In this document: piece by piece, positions 13,295 through 27,621 of the stretch
Layout: each line of letters begins with the position of its first letter
Numbering within the stretch: the stretch's first letter is position 1
DNA from: Phoronis australis
Lineage: Eukaryota > Phoronida > Phoronidae
NCBI GenBank assembly: GCA_002633005.1
Contig: NMRA01000463.1
Span: 146,992 to 210,991 of the forward strand
Length of the DNA stretch: 64,000 nt
Direction of reading: 5' to 3'
The notes under the pieces: model-generated
What the model saw: only the letters and a program-made list of their open reading frames with translations
The model's database searches: none
What the model was told of the DNA's origin: nothing
Position numbers and translations under genes: made by a program

Positions 13295-16200
13295 AGTGTG
13301 GCAACGACCTAACATTTGCAACAGTCATCTGATCTGAACACACGAAAACAACATGCTCGTACTTTAGGACAATGTCGAATCCCGGTGTAAAGGATTCGGA
13401 GTCCCCCTGAACTGGTTTTGAATGTCCCGACCTGACAAAGAGCCTCCCTCCTGCTACATTGGATCGCTAACCAATGAAACGAACACTTTTAATACGCACA
13501 TGTGCAACTGCACATGTGCAGTGTTTTTCTTCAATTCTAATACAATGGCTGGCTCGTAATGGCCTCCTGCTACTAAAAGCCCTGTGCGTTTTCGTTTTCT
13601 GCAATAGCCTTTCTCGGCCCAGCTTGAAGGCATCACGACACATATCGAGGTCAAATATTGAACGTTCAAAGACGCCGTCACCTCGTATATTGTTTTTTGA
13701 TTGAAACTTATATCGGATGACAACAGACGACAATTGAATTAGAAAAAGGCGGATTTAAATTGATATTCAAGACCGCAGAGGTATCGGATTGGTTGTAAGT
13801 CGTGAAAATTAACCTTTGTTTACACAAACAAAACAGGAGTTGTAACTGAAGGCGATCTCTGGAATGCAATTAAGAATTTCCCAATGAACTGAATTTTCGA
13901 AATCAAACGTGATGCATTGACAGTCATTGCAATCCGGAAATGCAAATGAAGCCAAACTATCAAACAGAACGGACTTAAAAGTGGAAATGGGTATCGTTGA
14001 GTTTTGTACCTCAAGCACACCTGCAAAACAACGCACCGCCTCTACTGGTCACGTGATGACGTGACCTCCAGTGGGAAACACTTGAGCGAAGACAAGTGTT
14101 TTCCTCGAGTGCAATCACTTCAAGTCAACTTTTCTGCCCCGGTAACGTTCTACAACCAATCATTGTGAGATTAAAACATAAATTGGCTGTTCTGAGACCT
14201 CAGAGAGTACTGGAGGTCTCCGTAAGGGCATTTGATCTGCTTAGGCTCATAACAGTTTCAGTGGATGTTGGATTCTTTAGAGAGCGAATTTGCACTAAGT
14301 AGACGTGTTAGTGGTAATGAGAAAACACCTGCGAAGGTTACCGTCTGAGAGTTGATGTGTTTTTTTTGGGATGGTCGGCACGTGTTGTTGGGAACGCGAA
14401 GACTAGTTACAGAAATTTAACTGAGAAAACATTCCTGTAGGTAGATTACTATACTTTTCGCTTGTCGTCGGTGTCGCTTGATTTAACTTAGAATCCGACG
14501 AGAGGGCAACAGTTTGATAATCTACCTAACGATTTTGTTACAACCTGTTTCTATTCTGTTTTTCCAGACGACTGAGCAGTTAACATTATTTAGGGTATAT
14601 CATCATCACTATTCAGGTGCAAACAGAAACACCATGTAAAATGCAACAATGGAAGCAACCACTGTCAGATATATGGCCGAGAAGGCATTTTGGGAGTTAT
14701 AGCTGAGTACAGGGCAGACGTCTGAAGAGCTATGAAACAGCAAAAGCCATTGATTTTTTAGCAATCGCTGCACTTTATGAGTTAAAGTTATATTTAGCCC
14801 TATTTAGCCGGCTGAAACAAAAATCGAATTGGGCCTTCTATTCTGACAAAATCAGTCTCTTAATTGACATAACTCATCGAGATTCTACGTCTGCAACCAT
14901 CTCAAGAAAAAAGGAAATGCGCGCATGTGCCATTTTCGATAGTCACAATTTTAGGGATGACTAACCCAAATAGACAGTGAAGCGTTTTCATGACTCGCTG
15001 ACGTTCTCTTTGGTTACGGTAATAGAATCCTATCACGGAACATTTTGAAACCCATTTCGTGAGAGTAAATTGCCTAGTCCGATGTCCGGTATTAGCCACC
15101 GGAGCGGGAGGAAATACAGCTTAACAAACTAAGCTGAGAGTGTAACAGTTTTACTTAGATTTGATTACCTAAACCCCTATCAAATTAAGGAGCATAACTA
15201 AACATATTTTCATACCTACATGTACAAACCCTTTGCCAGGTCTGCACAGGCTTCAAATACTCTTAAAATACTGGAAACCACAAGTGGCGCTACGATCAGC
15301 AGCCAAAGCGAACTGTAGGGGTCGCGCGTTCGAATCCGTATTGAGGCTGATCTTAAGTCCACAATATTATCGTGGATAACGACGAGTAACAGTAATGCTG
15401 TTGAAATTGATTTTCATAATTTGTCTGAATTCATTATGAAAACTAAGTTTGGATCATTTGTTGTCCACTTGTATAAAACACTCAGCTTGTATGCACACTG
15501 ACAGGCAAATAACAATATGTCGCAGTTAAAGGAAAGTCGTCTTTCTGACAGGATCAATCACTCGAAATGTAGACAAATTTAAATGCAAATCGCCACAAAT
15601 GGTACTGTATCATGTTAATTTTAAATAGACTGTCAACGATAAGAGCAAAAGTGCCGAATATATTATCGCTAGATTTGATACCGCTGCTGACACATAGATG
15701 GTTTTAGCGCTGGGGAAAAACGTAAACGATGCAGAATTAATTGGTGATTTTTCAAATCAATTTCAAATAACGCGTCGAAAGGGTAAACGTGAGGCTGTTT
15801 ACCAAACGTCTGACAGACTGCGATAAGGGTTAAAGCGAGACGATTAGGACACACACACACACGTTGATTTAATTTTTTTGACATTGGGTTCTGTTTCAAA
15901 CCACTTCAGGGGAGTGAACTGCAAATAGTAATTCAACATATTAGAAAACAAGCGCAATTAGCCTCATGGCTAATAGCATTTGTTTAAACGTACTTACTAA
16001 TAATATAATCTTAACCCTTCTTCCAATTAAACACTTCATCTATGGCGTTCGACCACCAATCAATCCAGGGTTGCCAATTGATACACTCTCTACACGTAAC
16101 CAAATCATATGCATCTAAATCAACATATTTTAAAGATTGAATTTTCATTTTTTTATAAATTCTAGTGAAGCCGCAGCAACATGAGTGACACAGATGTACG

Positions 16201-16871
16201 GTATTGGATTTCACTTCTCATGGATTGCCAGTAAAATCTTAATGCATGCAGAACTCTAATCACTATAAAATAAGTTTTCATTTTAGTGATCAGATGTTTT
16301 TCGGTTGGTGAACCACCTTTTAAGTTGTAAATTGATGGAAGTAAAGGAAGAGCGTGTTTAAACTATAACATTTTCTACCACTGACATCGAGATGTATTTT
16401 ATTTTTTAACTGTTCATTAGTCTACTACAATACATGGTCAATAATGAAAATCAACAAATAATTGTTTCTTAAATATATATTGAGCGCGCCTCAGAGTCCC
16501 ACTACAGAAATAGAAGACTTGCGGACATTGTCAGTTTTAGATTTTTTAAACATAGTCAATGATGTATTTTAACCACCTATGGCACGATCGTAACCTCAAA
16601 AGGGTGATCGAGTTGACCTACCCTACTTGTCCTCAAATCCCGTTGCATATCGAGTACTCAGTTTTCAACCATGTCGAAGTAGGAAGTCCAACCAACAAAC
16701 CCTTAACTTAACAAGTGGCGTGAGAAACTCCGAAATGGCGATTTCCTGCACAAACGCAAAATAACAAACCTTTGCCAACAGGATTACAAGATGGCTCGAC
16801 TTATGCGAAGGCTACTCCAGTGAAATGAACTCGCCGAAATCGCTTACGGTTACAACACATTTTCATACTAT
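13295..16871. other. No recognisable gene; hairpin and tRNA-like B box
   Basis: A hairpin (GGAAACACTTG paired with CAAGTGTTTTCC) lies near 14074-14105. GCGTTCGAATCCG near 15328 resembles a tRNA B box but has no foldable T arm around it. A minus frame at 16011-16214 is rich in Trp and Cys and unrecognised. I support none of these as genes. Confidence 0.45.
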
Positions 16872-18144
16872 TACAGGGTGGACCAAACACGTCACCCAGC
16901 TTGATTAAACACCCTTTAAAACAACGTTTAGCCTATTTAAGACTCATGCTATGTCAAGTTCCGTCTCGCAAAACTCCACACAGTGACAATGTTCGATTTC
17001 CGTTACAAGCAAGAACATCAAAACCCTCAATAACCGCTTCAATGTTTATTGGGGAATGTTTATTGGGGACTTGGCAAATCCTAAAATTGAGAAACGACTA
17101 AGGCGCGTGTATGCGTTAACTGAGACTACAAATATAATCCTGTCGCTGTGAGGAATTAAAAAAAAGGTTTTATGAGAGTAAATGGGTTAATTCGAATTTT
17201 TGCAGCGAAACGCAGCATTAAACTTTATTTTTTTTAAATATGTCACAGAAACATGAAATATTTAGTTGACACTGATAATCTCATATGTTGTCGCTATTTT
17301 TAACATAATGCAATAGTTAGTGACATTTTCAATCCATGCGCCTAGATTCTGAATCGCAGCCTCTACGCGCATATAGAAGATTGCGATAACGATGTCAGGC
17401 ATATCCAATCGGACCCTTAAAAATCTCCCACAAATGTTTGCCTTCAGGGCGTCTATTGTTTGCAATAGTTTCTGTGAATTCTCTTTTCCAGATACTCCCA
17501 AAAGAAATCGTCATCAAAGGATAGAACAAGAGAGTGCTCTGGCCATGATGCGTTCTCCTTGCGACCTCAGATAAGCCAACACTGGAGGTATTCCTACGAA
17601 ACTTTCGAAACATGTGAAAGTGCACTGTGTACCCGTGTGGACCCCAACTTTTTCTTCAAAGCTGGAAAAAACTCCTTCAGATGGTGTCCACGGAGCTGAC
17701 TGCTATTAAACCTCACGTCGTACGGACAATCGGTGGCCAATGTAAGCACCTGACGTCTAACTGATTAACCGTTTCCTATAGATTGAGGATATTTGCAGTG
17801 TATAAGGGAGAGAGAGGGTGTACTGCAACGGTCCACCAACAAAAGAACTTCTGAAGGAATTTACCGGGAAATTCGGGAAGATCATTGGGCATGCGTGACT
17901 GCAATATGATGAACTTCAACCATGCGTGTATCAACTGCAATTCCGATGCGAGGCGCTTAGATAAAAATAAACATATTTTAATTGAACCGCGCTCCGAAGT
18001 ACTGATAAAATACAATTAGGGGATGAATAGAATCGAACAAAATTCATGCTTTTGAGACATTGTTTTGAAAAAAAAAATTAAAATTGTTTAAACATCAAAA
18101 TATATACAATAAAAATTCCTAAAAATTATTTGGACCACCCTGTA
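16872..18144 (-). mobile_element. Decayed mariner-family transposon
   Basis: The element is bounded by TA dinucleotides and inverted ends: TACAGGGTGGACCAAA on the left and, read inward from the right, TACAGGGTGGTCCAAA, with one mismatch. The total length of about 1.27 kb is the usual size for a mariner. The transposase lies on the minus strand and is broken by stops and frameshifts. The terminal motif, length, TA flanks and the C-terminal protein signature agree with the Tc1/mariner superfamily. The element is inactive as it stands. Confidence 0.85.
17262..17520 (-). pseudogene. Mariner transposase C-terminal remnant
   Basis: Read on the minus strand, the frame ends with FYMRVEAAIQNLGAWIENV, matching the typical mariner C-terminal pattern of an Arg-Val helix followed by a Gly and a Glu-rich end. 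Just upstream, alternative frames give a tryptophan/leucine block like the conserved FLWGYLK region, followed by a stretch like ALKANI. At least one frameshift is needed to join them. An N-terminal helix-turn-helix-like piece can be traced near 17860-17960, also with stops. The catalytic Asp region between the two pieces is not recognisable, so it is either deleted or heavily mutated. Mariner transposases are normally about 345 residues; the space here is too short for a full one. Confidence 0.7.
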
Positions 18145-21100
18145 TGAGCGGATATTCTGAGAGCGCAATAGGGCAATGCATCTCGACGGACCTGGTCCAT
18201 ATAGGTACATGTATATTGCTGCTGTCACGCAAATCACACAACAGAAAATCCTAATGTCGTGACGTCAAAGACCATATTCAACTTACGATGGTTGTCTTCT
18301 CGTTATAAATCAACAGTGTCCCAAGGCACAGAATGTTTCCTCCTCCAATGGCCATGAGAGAAGGAGTCATCCCGATTTCCGTCTCTCAGGGCATGCCTCA
18401 CCCAAACAAATGCGGAAGAATGGGAAGATCATCTTATTCACGACTTCCACAGACCACCAACTAGAAACCTGTTGGCGGTGCGAATTCATCTCCTAACATC
18501 CTCGCAGACAGGCGACACCGGGTTTCGGCCACCACAACGCCTTTGAATTATCTCAACGCAGCCAATTCCATAGAGCGGCAGAATGTAAACAGTAGTAATC
18601 CTATTAAACACTGTCAAAGCCGTTGCTTATCCCTTACCTATTACCGGCGCTGGGAATCGGATCTATCGTCTCCTTTTCACCAGTGGTTGTACGTTGCATG
18701 TAAAAACGTGAGATGCGCACCCGACTGGTGTCCGAATGGAAGACTTCACGAATTCCGCGCGCTCAAGTTACACACAATAGCTAAGACGCTAAAATACATC
18801 CGCCTACGAACCACTGACGTAGCTAGGATTGCTCATGAAGAATCGGACGCAGGAGAAATTGTTGGCGATCGTGGGCGGGGGGGAGGGGGGGGCAACCTGG
18901 GGTACTTATTTTTGTATGGGGAGGGGGAGAGACATGGTCCGCTCTCCCCATTGGCTTTGGCAGTACTCTAGGCATGCCAAAGGACTCTTTCAATTCAGAG
19001 GGGGTTATGACGAATCTAGGTCCTTCTGCTAAAGTAGAGAAAATAGATGGTTGACGCCTTGATATTCACTGTCGTTTGTGCCAATACAACACGCGAAAGT
19101 GACGAGGAAACTCGTGATTCCTCCTAAGAGAATGACGATCAAGCATCCGGTATAGTTTCCGCAAACATTTAAAGCTTCGTAATACCTTGTTTAACCAAAA
19201 TGTTGAGCGAAACGATTTTTCCATGTTAGAGTCTAAACGGAGACTTACGAAAAAAATTGCGCTGACTTCTCCGTTTGAAAAAGTAAAAAAGCATTGAGCA
19301 ACAAACGATTTAGAAGCGTTTACATTTTGCCTACTAACTGTACACGCGAATGTATCGCCAAATTTTAAACTTAAGTAGTTGAATGTTTATTGACGCTAAC
19401 CAAATTGTTCAACCCACCGCAAAATTGACGTCTGATGCCCGCAGCTAACGGTAGGCGTGCAGAGTGCCCGGAGAATGCATGCATTCGATTTCCTAATGCT
19501 CGTCTTCGATCCAAAATCTACGGTTTTCGTTGCCAGAGCACTTCGACTGAATTATCTACGAAAACCTTAATGCTGTTTACTATGGGCAGACGACATAGAA
19601 CATTTCATGCCCAGCCATGTAGAGTATTGCGTGTGCCATGGGTACACTATGCAGAAAAAAAAAAACATTGTTAAATGTACCGGCGAGATGCATGGTCAAA
19701 AAGCCAACAAAACGGTCTTCCCTACACTCGACCAACCAAACCATTCCAGTAGACATAACTATGATGGATTCATTAGCTTAAATAAATGAAGGAATTTAAA
19801 GACTAAACACGGGGGACCTTAGCCAATTAGACGAATCAGCGTCCATCATTTGCTTAATACGGCCATCGTTCACGTTGTTCATCGACATCAGTTCTTAAAG
19901 CATGGCCCTGTATGATTTAGCTAATAATTCAATCATTTCCGCAAACATTAATTCTATAAATTGATTATGAGCATACTTACAAGTACGTGGTGGTTAAATT
20001 GTGTAATATCCCACGGACGCCTAATCGACAAAGGTTCTCCTCCTAATGACAAGAAAAACAAAAATACAACGTTTACATATCCGTCAGCGGACGAGTTCAT
20101 TCTCAGGGGTCAACGGCAAGGCGAGACGAAATGTAGCAGACGACATTCAACGAAACGGGAGCCAACTGCAAATTGTGGGTGACAGTATTCAATATTTATG
20201 TCTCCTTGTGTAAATTTGAACGAGATACCTCATTAAAATTCAGCAACTTAAAAGCAGCTGATGGCAAACTTAACTGTAAAATTGACCAATCAAGTCGAGT
20301 AGATATGAGTGTTTATTCTTGCATGTTGACAGAACAGTGATTATAGAATATTTATTATCGTAACAGAAAATGATCCACTTCAGAAAAAATGGATCAATTA
20401 CTTTAAGCGTCATTTTGTCCTGTTTAATCTAACTAAAGACTGAAATAGGTAGTAGACCTTTTACACTCATAACATACGTCTCAAATTGTTCATTACCGTT
20501 ATAGGTTTCCCGAGCTACACGAAAATGCCTACATGCGCCTTTTTCGAATTCGAAATTTAGAGTTGGCCCCTGAGCAATAAATTAGTCCGGGGGTTGGCCA
20601 ACCCTAAAAAACGCTGAAACGTTTTCCTGAGTTGCGACCATAGTCGTGTTAGTAGCGGAAACAAGAATCCTCGGGTATCAAGATAAAGAATTATTCGATA
20701 CCAAATTTATTAGAGTAAAAAATGTGATTTTAGTTTTTAGCAAACTAACCAGATTACAGTGCAGCTTTAGCTTACGACTAGGTACACTGACAGACGTAAA
20801 TTCTTGGCCAGTGTAAGTGGGCTGCGTTCCGAAGAACCCAATACGCTCCCGAGTAACCGTAGTGAGGTCAAGTGGTTTGCTTCTAATGCATGAGGAAACT
20901 TCGCAAAGACTGGCGGGGATCTTTCGTTTTCGAGAATTTCTTGCGTCTACGAAACGCAGCACTGTGGCTGTTAACTCTTTATTTCACGAATGACATTGGT
21001 CGCTTCTTCTAATATTAAGTAAAATCAATGATGGCGTCTTAGTTTTGTCAGGACTTTCGAAATTCGTATTAAGTTCAAATGAAATTATGTGGGAGAATTT

Positions 21101-22463
21101 CATAAGATTTTAGAAGTGTCGTAATAAATGTCAAGCACATTTTCTGAAAATCATCATAACATGGTCAACCACTATACGTGGAGAGAGCCAGGTGCCAACA
21201 TCAGTTGACGAAAGCCTTCCTAGAATCTATCGAACTATCCCGACAAGCAGGGCAGTGTCAGAGAATGGTGATAAGATTAAATAAGCGTTTACAACGGGCT
21301 CATGCATGTACGTTAAATTGGCGGTTGGGGAAAGGATAACTATAAATCAAACGCTTTATTAAACAACTTTTAATACTAGGCAATAAATTGTATGCGATGA
21401 CTAGTGCACGTTAAGCCAACTTTTCATTACCAGTAGCTCAAGGCCATATAGCCACGTCGTTAGCAGCGCATTACGAGCTGAACGTCTTTCAAAAAGGCGA
21501 CGGTGTAAATTGGCCGAGAATGTAAGCGGTGAAATTTAATGGACGCGTAATTACCATCCAATACAATTTAATAAACTGTCCGTTTTGTCGGCAGTTGATG
21601 GGCTTTTTAAGAGGTGTCGCTGTCGATAATTGGACCTAAAAATGTCAACCAACCGTCTATTATGCCTGATTTGGCGAACTGGATTAAATAGAAACCCCTT
21701 ACCACTAGTGTGTTCGTAGACTTTGTATAATTTAGCTGTAAATCGATCTCTTAATTCGACCAAGGGTACTCGATACGCTCATTTTCCGTATTCTTGATTT
21801 GATAGTCATTCAGATGTTACCAGGCCAAAGCGTTGCAAGCAGACGACACAAGCCAGACTCCGGGTGGCGCGGCAGGGTTTTGAAACCGATAAAAAACAAC
21901 GACTAATGACGATATTGAATTGCGGCGATCATGCCGAGAGACTAAAGTGTACATTAAAGTAAATCGTTTGAACTATCATAAATAATCGTAAATACTGCCA
22001 CTTATATATATTTACAGTAAAGCCGAATCATCGATCACGGCGCACGACTAGAACCCTGACACAAATTGCAACTTTTTATTCAAAATTATACATTCATTTC
22101 CAATTAATTGACTGAAATCGGGCAATGATTGATCGCGCTTAGTTAATACATTGTTACCACCAACGCTGCGACACAGCCAACCCGGTAGTCTAACTCCGAC
22201 GTAGATCGCTCTGCAGCCATTTAATAGAATTTACACAGCGAAGGGTCACGTAAAATATAAAACTAGCCATATCCACGACTAATTTGTCTGTGCCATTACC
22301 TGTACGAACACCTTTGACATGTTGAAATAACAACACCAACGGCGATGATGTGTCAAAACAGGAATAGTTTCTTGTCATTTTGACGAGATTACGCAAGTCT
22401 TTTCGGAATATCGGCATGCGTTACAGTGGAAGCATTATATCTCGATATAGCTATCGACTGATA

Positions 22464-22466
<3 letters not shown>
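18145..22466. other. No recognisable gene; G-rich block and weak exon-like stretches
   Basis: A G-rich segment at 18878-18930 makes part of a 142-codon + frame (18543-18971) look protein-like, but it carries no domain. Two short minus-strand stretches, 18287-18382 and 19981-20042, are open and flanked by GTAAGT donors; they are discussed as a finding and not called genes. Confidence 0.4.

Positions 22467-22503
<37 letters not shown>
22467..22503. repeat. CA dinucleotide microsatellite
   Basis: A pure (CA)n run of about 18 units, followed directly by TACATGTAC. Confidence 0.97.
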
Positions 22504-22505
<2 letters not shown>

Positions 22506-25500
22506 CATGTACCAATATTCAACACCTTCCACCAATAATGCGCTCAAAAAACCAGGGATTCCAATATGAGATATGAGCTGAGTCCAAGGTCTGAAGTTCA
22601 AAAACTGGATCAAAGTCGAAAATGGTTGCCTCTGTGTTGGGCCCATGATCTAAATCAACGTGGGTTATTCGTGTAAGTATTTGTAGCCAATTATAACAGC
22701 ATTTCAACTAAGGCTAAGTTTCGCCCTATGCAAAGTATGGCGGGCTGAAAACGAAACATGCTCTCATAAAATCCAGGAACTCATAATATTTATCATTGTG
22801 ACGTAATTCTATTTCCGTTACAGTCAACAACATTGAATCTATCAGCGAATCAATGAAACGCCAAGAGTTTGCCAACGCTAAAAATGCGGATTCGAAAATG
22901 GCGCGTGTACACAATGGTTATGAGTAGAGCTACAGTATTAGCACTTACGACGTGGTAATGTTTAAACCTCTAAGCGCTTCGGTTAAGAGTTCAACATTAA
23001 TAGCCAAACGGGGGCTTCTTAATGTGACAATAACTTCCTACTCGAATCCCGGGTTTTGAGCCAAACGGTTATGAAAATAAGGAACCCCTATTGGGTACTT
23101 AATAACCCGAAATGTACCTTGAGACTACAAGTGTCCCAAATATTTCGAAACATATAAGTGAGAATGTTACAAAACCCTCCGCCATGATCGTTGAACTCTC
23201 CTCACCCTATGCTACAGATGCGCGCGCAAACGTTTACCAACTCCCGACCTCCATTAATAGCCTGAACAGGCATATTGTCCGTGACTGTTATGTCAGCTGG
23301 ATACCACGTGCTTTTTCGTGATAGCAAAATGCCCCAGTACACGCAATAAGGACCAATTAGATGTTTTTGGTCATATCTAAACATTGTTAGACTGAGAACA
23401 AACTAGAGACCAGCTAGAACTGTGTCTGACGCACAGCTCACGAATGTTCTAAATGAACTCACCAGTCATTCAAAAATGAGTAGCGCTGTATCTGGGTTTC
23501 CCATTCACGTCGAAATAATGAGACAATGTGCTAATGAAGTAGAGATTACAAGAGGCTGGATTATGCCTCAAGGAAATTAAATCCACAGATACAGCAGCGT
23601 AATGCAAACAGTGTCTAATTAGGCTAAGTAAAAACTCATAGGTGATTGAGTTGTTGAAGTCAAGAGGTTAAAGTTGATTATCGAGGGTCTAGCTGGCGAT
23701 CGTTGAAGTAATCAAATACCTCAAGCAAATATGATACCGCCTATGGGACGTAATATCACCTTGTTTATTTCTTTTTTTCATTTGAGTTTTTACTACCAAT
23801 TCTCCTCGTCAGGTCAACGAAGTACGGCGGCCATATTATTGTATCACCTCGAAGGATCCGTTTCACAGTTCATGGGAATTTAATTTAGACTTTAATGGAA
23901 AATTATTAGTCTCACTCTGCACATCACGATTTCTAAACATTTTCACTTCCGTAAAAATACACACTCGGAGACTTATTAAGAGACCATGCACAACTTATCT
24001 CTAGACTGTGACGTGCTCAAAATTTCTTGGCAAGCAAGACTTTTCCAGCAGTTGTGATGTGGGGAGTGTAGGACCGAATTTCTGCCTCAAGTCCCTTCCA
24101 TTTAACGTAACCCAGAACAAAATTTAACCGATCTCCTACGAATTCTATTTCTTTTGTAACAGATGAAGTCTCATTAATGGAGTGCCCTATCTTCCGGAAA
24201 CGTGTTGAATAACTCGACTTCTACAAAAAATAATTTTATATTCTCTTAATTCAGTAAAGTGAAAGGGCTCCGCTCAAGCCGACATTATCAAACATCATTT
24301 ATCTAACCACCTTTGGCAGTTGGAATATCATCAGCTCGTAGATATTTTATGCTAATTTTATGCAAAAAGAGAACATTCTCAGACGAGAATACGTAATCTA
24401 GGCCTATTTTATACGAAATAATTTTACAATTGCATAATTTTAAAGCACCAAGTGTAACCACTGAATTCTTTCGTGACTGTGGAAAATTATTTTAAATATA
24501 ATTACACGGGTCTCAACGTTTCAACTGAGTGCAATAGTTCTTAGTTTAAACTTGCAAAAAATGTAACTATGTACTTCTCTGCGTGTGCAAGCTGCGTCAA
24601 GTTGACAGAAACAAAACCTGGCTAGCGTTCAGTGTTTTTTTCTCTTGTCGAAATCACGTGCTCTCATAAAAAATACGGCAGTATCTCGCGTAATCTCACG
24701 CAGACTTGCTTTTATACCAATGTCCTACAGCGAGGTTCTAACGTTAATGCACCCTACCTGGTTTCTCTCACGGTACGTTTTAAGACGACGGCATCTCTGT
24801 GTGACTCGTTTGAATATTGTAAAACACCTACAACTCTATCGCCATCTAGCGGCAAGGTGTACGCGTTCATCATGACTGTGTTATCGCAACCGTAGAAGTG
24901 GAACGCAGAATGCTTTAGCACTGCACATCTCCATCTGTTCACATTATGTCCTGTTGGTGACTTGAGTGACATGTTATGAAGAATTTGGTCAGTGTTAAAT
25001 TCGCGAGATAGAAAAGTTGCAAGAACTGTGCATCCTTGAAGTAAAACTTAAAAAAGGAAATTTTATGCAACTGTAGTGTCCCTAAACTTTGTCAAAAAAG
25101 CAACACGTATTTCGTGATTTCACGTGGTGACTAACTCAGAGTAGAACATTTTCCTTATTGACAGATCGCGGGTGTTTCCATGTTCTTCTTTCACAAACAC
25201 GTAGCTATCTTTCATCTTAGTTGCATCACTTGCCCCAGTACCGCAATGCTGCGACCCGTATTAACCATGCGTGGACGATCTTCTTGCTCAGCAACGCACG
25301 GCATGTTTTTTTTTTATTTTAATTACATTTTCCATTTCCCAGCCAAAACTTCCGATATCAAGGAGCCTGTTTTTCTAAAATGTCGCAATTTAAAGGCATT
25401 AGGTTTTACAGAAAGTCTAAACAGGCGGAGGCTTACGACCAGTCACATATTCTGGCGTAAATCTCCACTTGGACGCGATGTCAAACGTCATAAAATTTTA

Positions 25501-27621
25501 GAGGATCAGGCTCTAGTTCAATTTCATTGTGATATGCAGTGAACTTCCGGGACAGCTTGATGTCGGGCTGATGTTGTGAATCACCCAAATGACCACAATG
25601 TGTCACTACTTGTATCTGTTCACGGCAGGCCGGCATGTGCACGCAACGTAAAACAATAGACCAACCGCCTGACATTTAGTATTCCTATGGTTAGAAAAAA
25701 ACGGATCAAATTTCTTTAAAAGGTTGTAAACATAATGGATTGGAAATGAATCGTAATATTTGCTTCAATAATTAACTTTTATTCCGAGAACAGGTTTGGC
25801 GTACTCTTAACAGGAGCTCGCAACTCAAATTGTAACATTATCTGCCTCGTTTCCATTTCCACACAGATCATGCAAAATGGACCCTCTGTCTTATTTTCCC
25901 GTGATCTTGTATCTATATATGTTTTATGTATGTGACATACGGAACTTCGATGGAATCGTATAATTGGCTGTGGTGGCAGACGGCGTAGATTGAATTATTT
26001 CCACGTCACCTTAATTTTTAATGATTGAGTGAGGCAAATGAGAGTGGGGAGACCGAATACATCAAATTCATTCTTAATTATTGTATGCAATTTTGATATC
26101 GGTGACAATTCTTACTATTACGTTCACGGCTTTTCTGAATGACTGCTGGATGTATCCAAAATCATGGTATCACCCAAGTGCAAGTGTAAAGTACACGGAA
26201 TATTTCTAATAAGGTACCAAACATATTAATGAGTAAATAAATCAACAATAACAAAGGAAACTATTTATATAAGAGTATGGTTAGTATAAACAGTGCATTC
26301 CCTACGTTACAGCGGCATACATGTCCATACATATCTACCATGACGTCATACATACGTGATTTACTATTTACGGTCTTTCGCGTGGTTTACTACTATGCTA
26401 TATTACACTAGCAGTTGTAAACTAATTTCAATAATTATAATAAAATACAGGGTTGTAACTTTGTGTATTAGTGTAACAACGAGAACACCTAATGCAACTA
26501 TCGACAGTTTTCCGTGGAAATTTTCCCGAGAAATGTTCATAATTTCGTTTTGGACATTGTGATTATAAACTCAAAATTTTCTTGACGTCGCCGGGTTAGT
26601 GCTGCGGATTAGCAGCAACAACAAGTGTCGTCAGGCGCTGTCGTGCCCAACTGACGTCAGTTAAATAACGCGGCAAGCAGCAAGGCCGTTGTATCTGCAA
26701 AACGTTCGAGATTTCTTGAATGAATTAGGCCAAGTGTTTCTGTGGGAGGTCTACATCTTTATAGTCGGGCTATTGTTGCTTGTAAGTCTCAATTTTTGGG
26801 AAAAGTGAGGATAGTTTTATCTTCCTTTTCTCATCAAATGTTGTCTACGTGGCGCGGGTTCTCGTTTCCCGAGAGCAACCCTTTGGGTGAGGAAAATTTG
26901 GGCTTCCCAAATACTGACGTCATTCACAGTACAATTTAGCTAAGGTATGTGCCATGTCCGAATGCTCCAAATCAGATTTGACGTGCACGTGTTTATGTTG
27001 TAAGTCATGTGGGCGAATTATGATAATAATTTTAAAACAAACACGAAACAATCAATTAGCCATTACTACGTAGAATTCAGAAATGATCTCACAATAACTT
27101 TTTAATTAATTAGAAACTGAAAACGTTCTAATGGAATTTTATATACATCCCACAATGGAAATATGTCTGATTTTTCGCCTTATCGGTCCAATTTTACAGT
27201 AATTTTTATTTTGTATTTGCCATTGCTTTGTTGTTTATCGCATTTTTATACACGTGTAAGCTAAAAAATACTAACAATTCTAAAACATTGAGCAACAATT
27301 ATATGACTCTTAATTGATTGATTGTTGTTTATTTTTGTTGAACAGATTATTTTTTATTCTCTTATATGTGGCAGCGTGTCAATCAAGACGTTCCGGAATG
27401 TGCCAGGGAAAATCAGACTTTATTGCATAAACAAACTTCTCGCTGTGAGAAGTCATTACTTAAATAACCACCGAAGTGTAAACATTGCAAGTTCTGAATG
27501 AAAACATGCCTTTGTCATGTAGATTCAAACTGACAGACGAGTGAAAGAAATAAAAGATTGTTTACTTTACTAAGTAACCATAATAGTACATCAGTTGTTT
27601 TAATGGCGTTGTCGTTATACA
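22504..27621. other. No recognisable gene; possible regulatory motifs
   Basis: The reading frames are short and unfamiliar. A minus-strand open stretch at 22949-23017 ends at a GTAAGT donor. A CTCF-like motif lies at 24837-24852, and a palindromic cAMP-response-type site, AACTGACGTCAGTT, at 26649-26662 in a locally GC-richer patch. No transcript can be inferred from these. Confidence 0.45.
24837..24852 (-). promoter_or_regulatory. CTCF-like motif
   Basis: Read on the minus strand the site is CCGCTAGATGGCGATA, close to the insulator-protein CTCF core (CC, a variable pair, then AGATGGCG). CTCF is conserved in bilaterians. One sequence match alone does not show binding. Confidence 0.3.

Noticed and set aside
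13454-14036. Cluster of overlapping frames on both strands
   Set aside because: Three or more frames are open over the same bases with no preferred one, as expected by chance in GC-richer sequence.
15290-15350. tRNA-like B box GCGTTCGAATCCG
   Set aside because: The bases around it do not form a T stem, and no matching A box or acceptor stem is found. A degraded SINE is possible but unsupported. A similar GAGTTCGAATCAC near 37235 fails for the same reason.
18543-18971. 142-codon + frame, the longest in the window
   Set aside because: Its C-terminal part is a G-rich low-complexity tract, a second frame is open beside it, and no domain is seen.
25180-25542. 120-codon + frame
   Set aside because: The Phe/Ser/His-rich composition follows a T-rich stretch; there is no splice support or recognisable domain.
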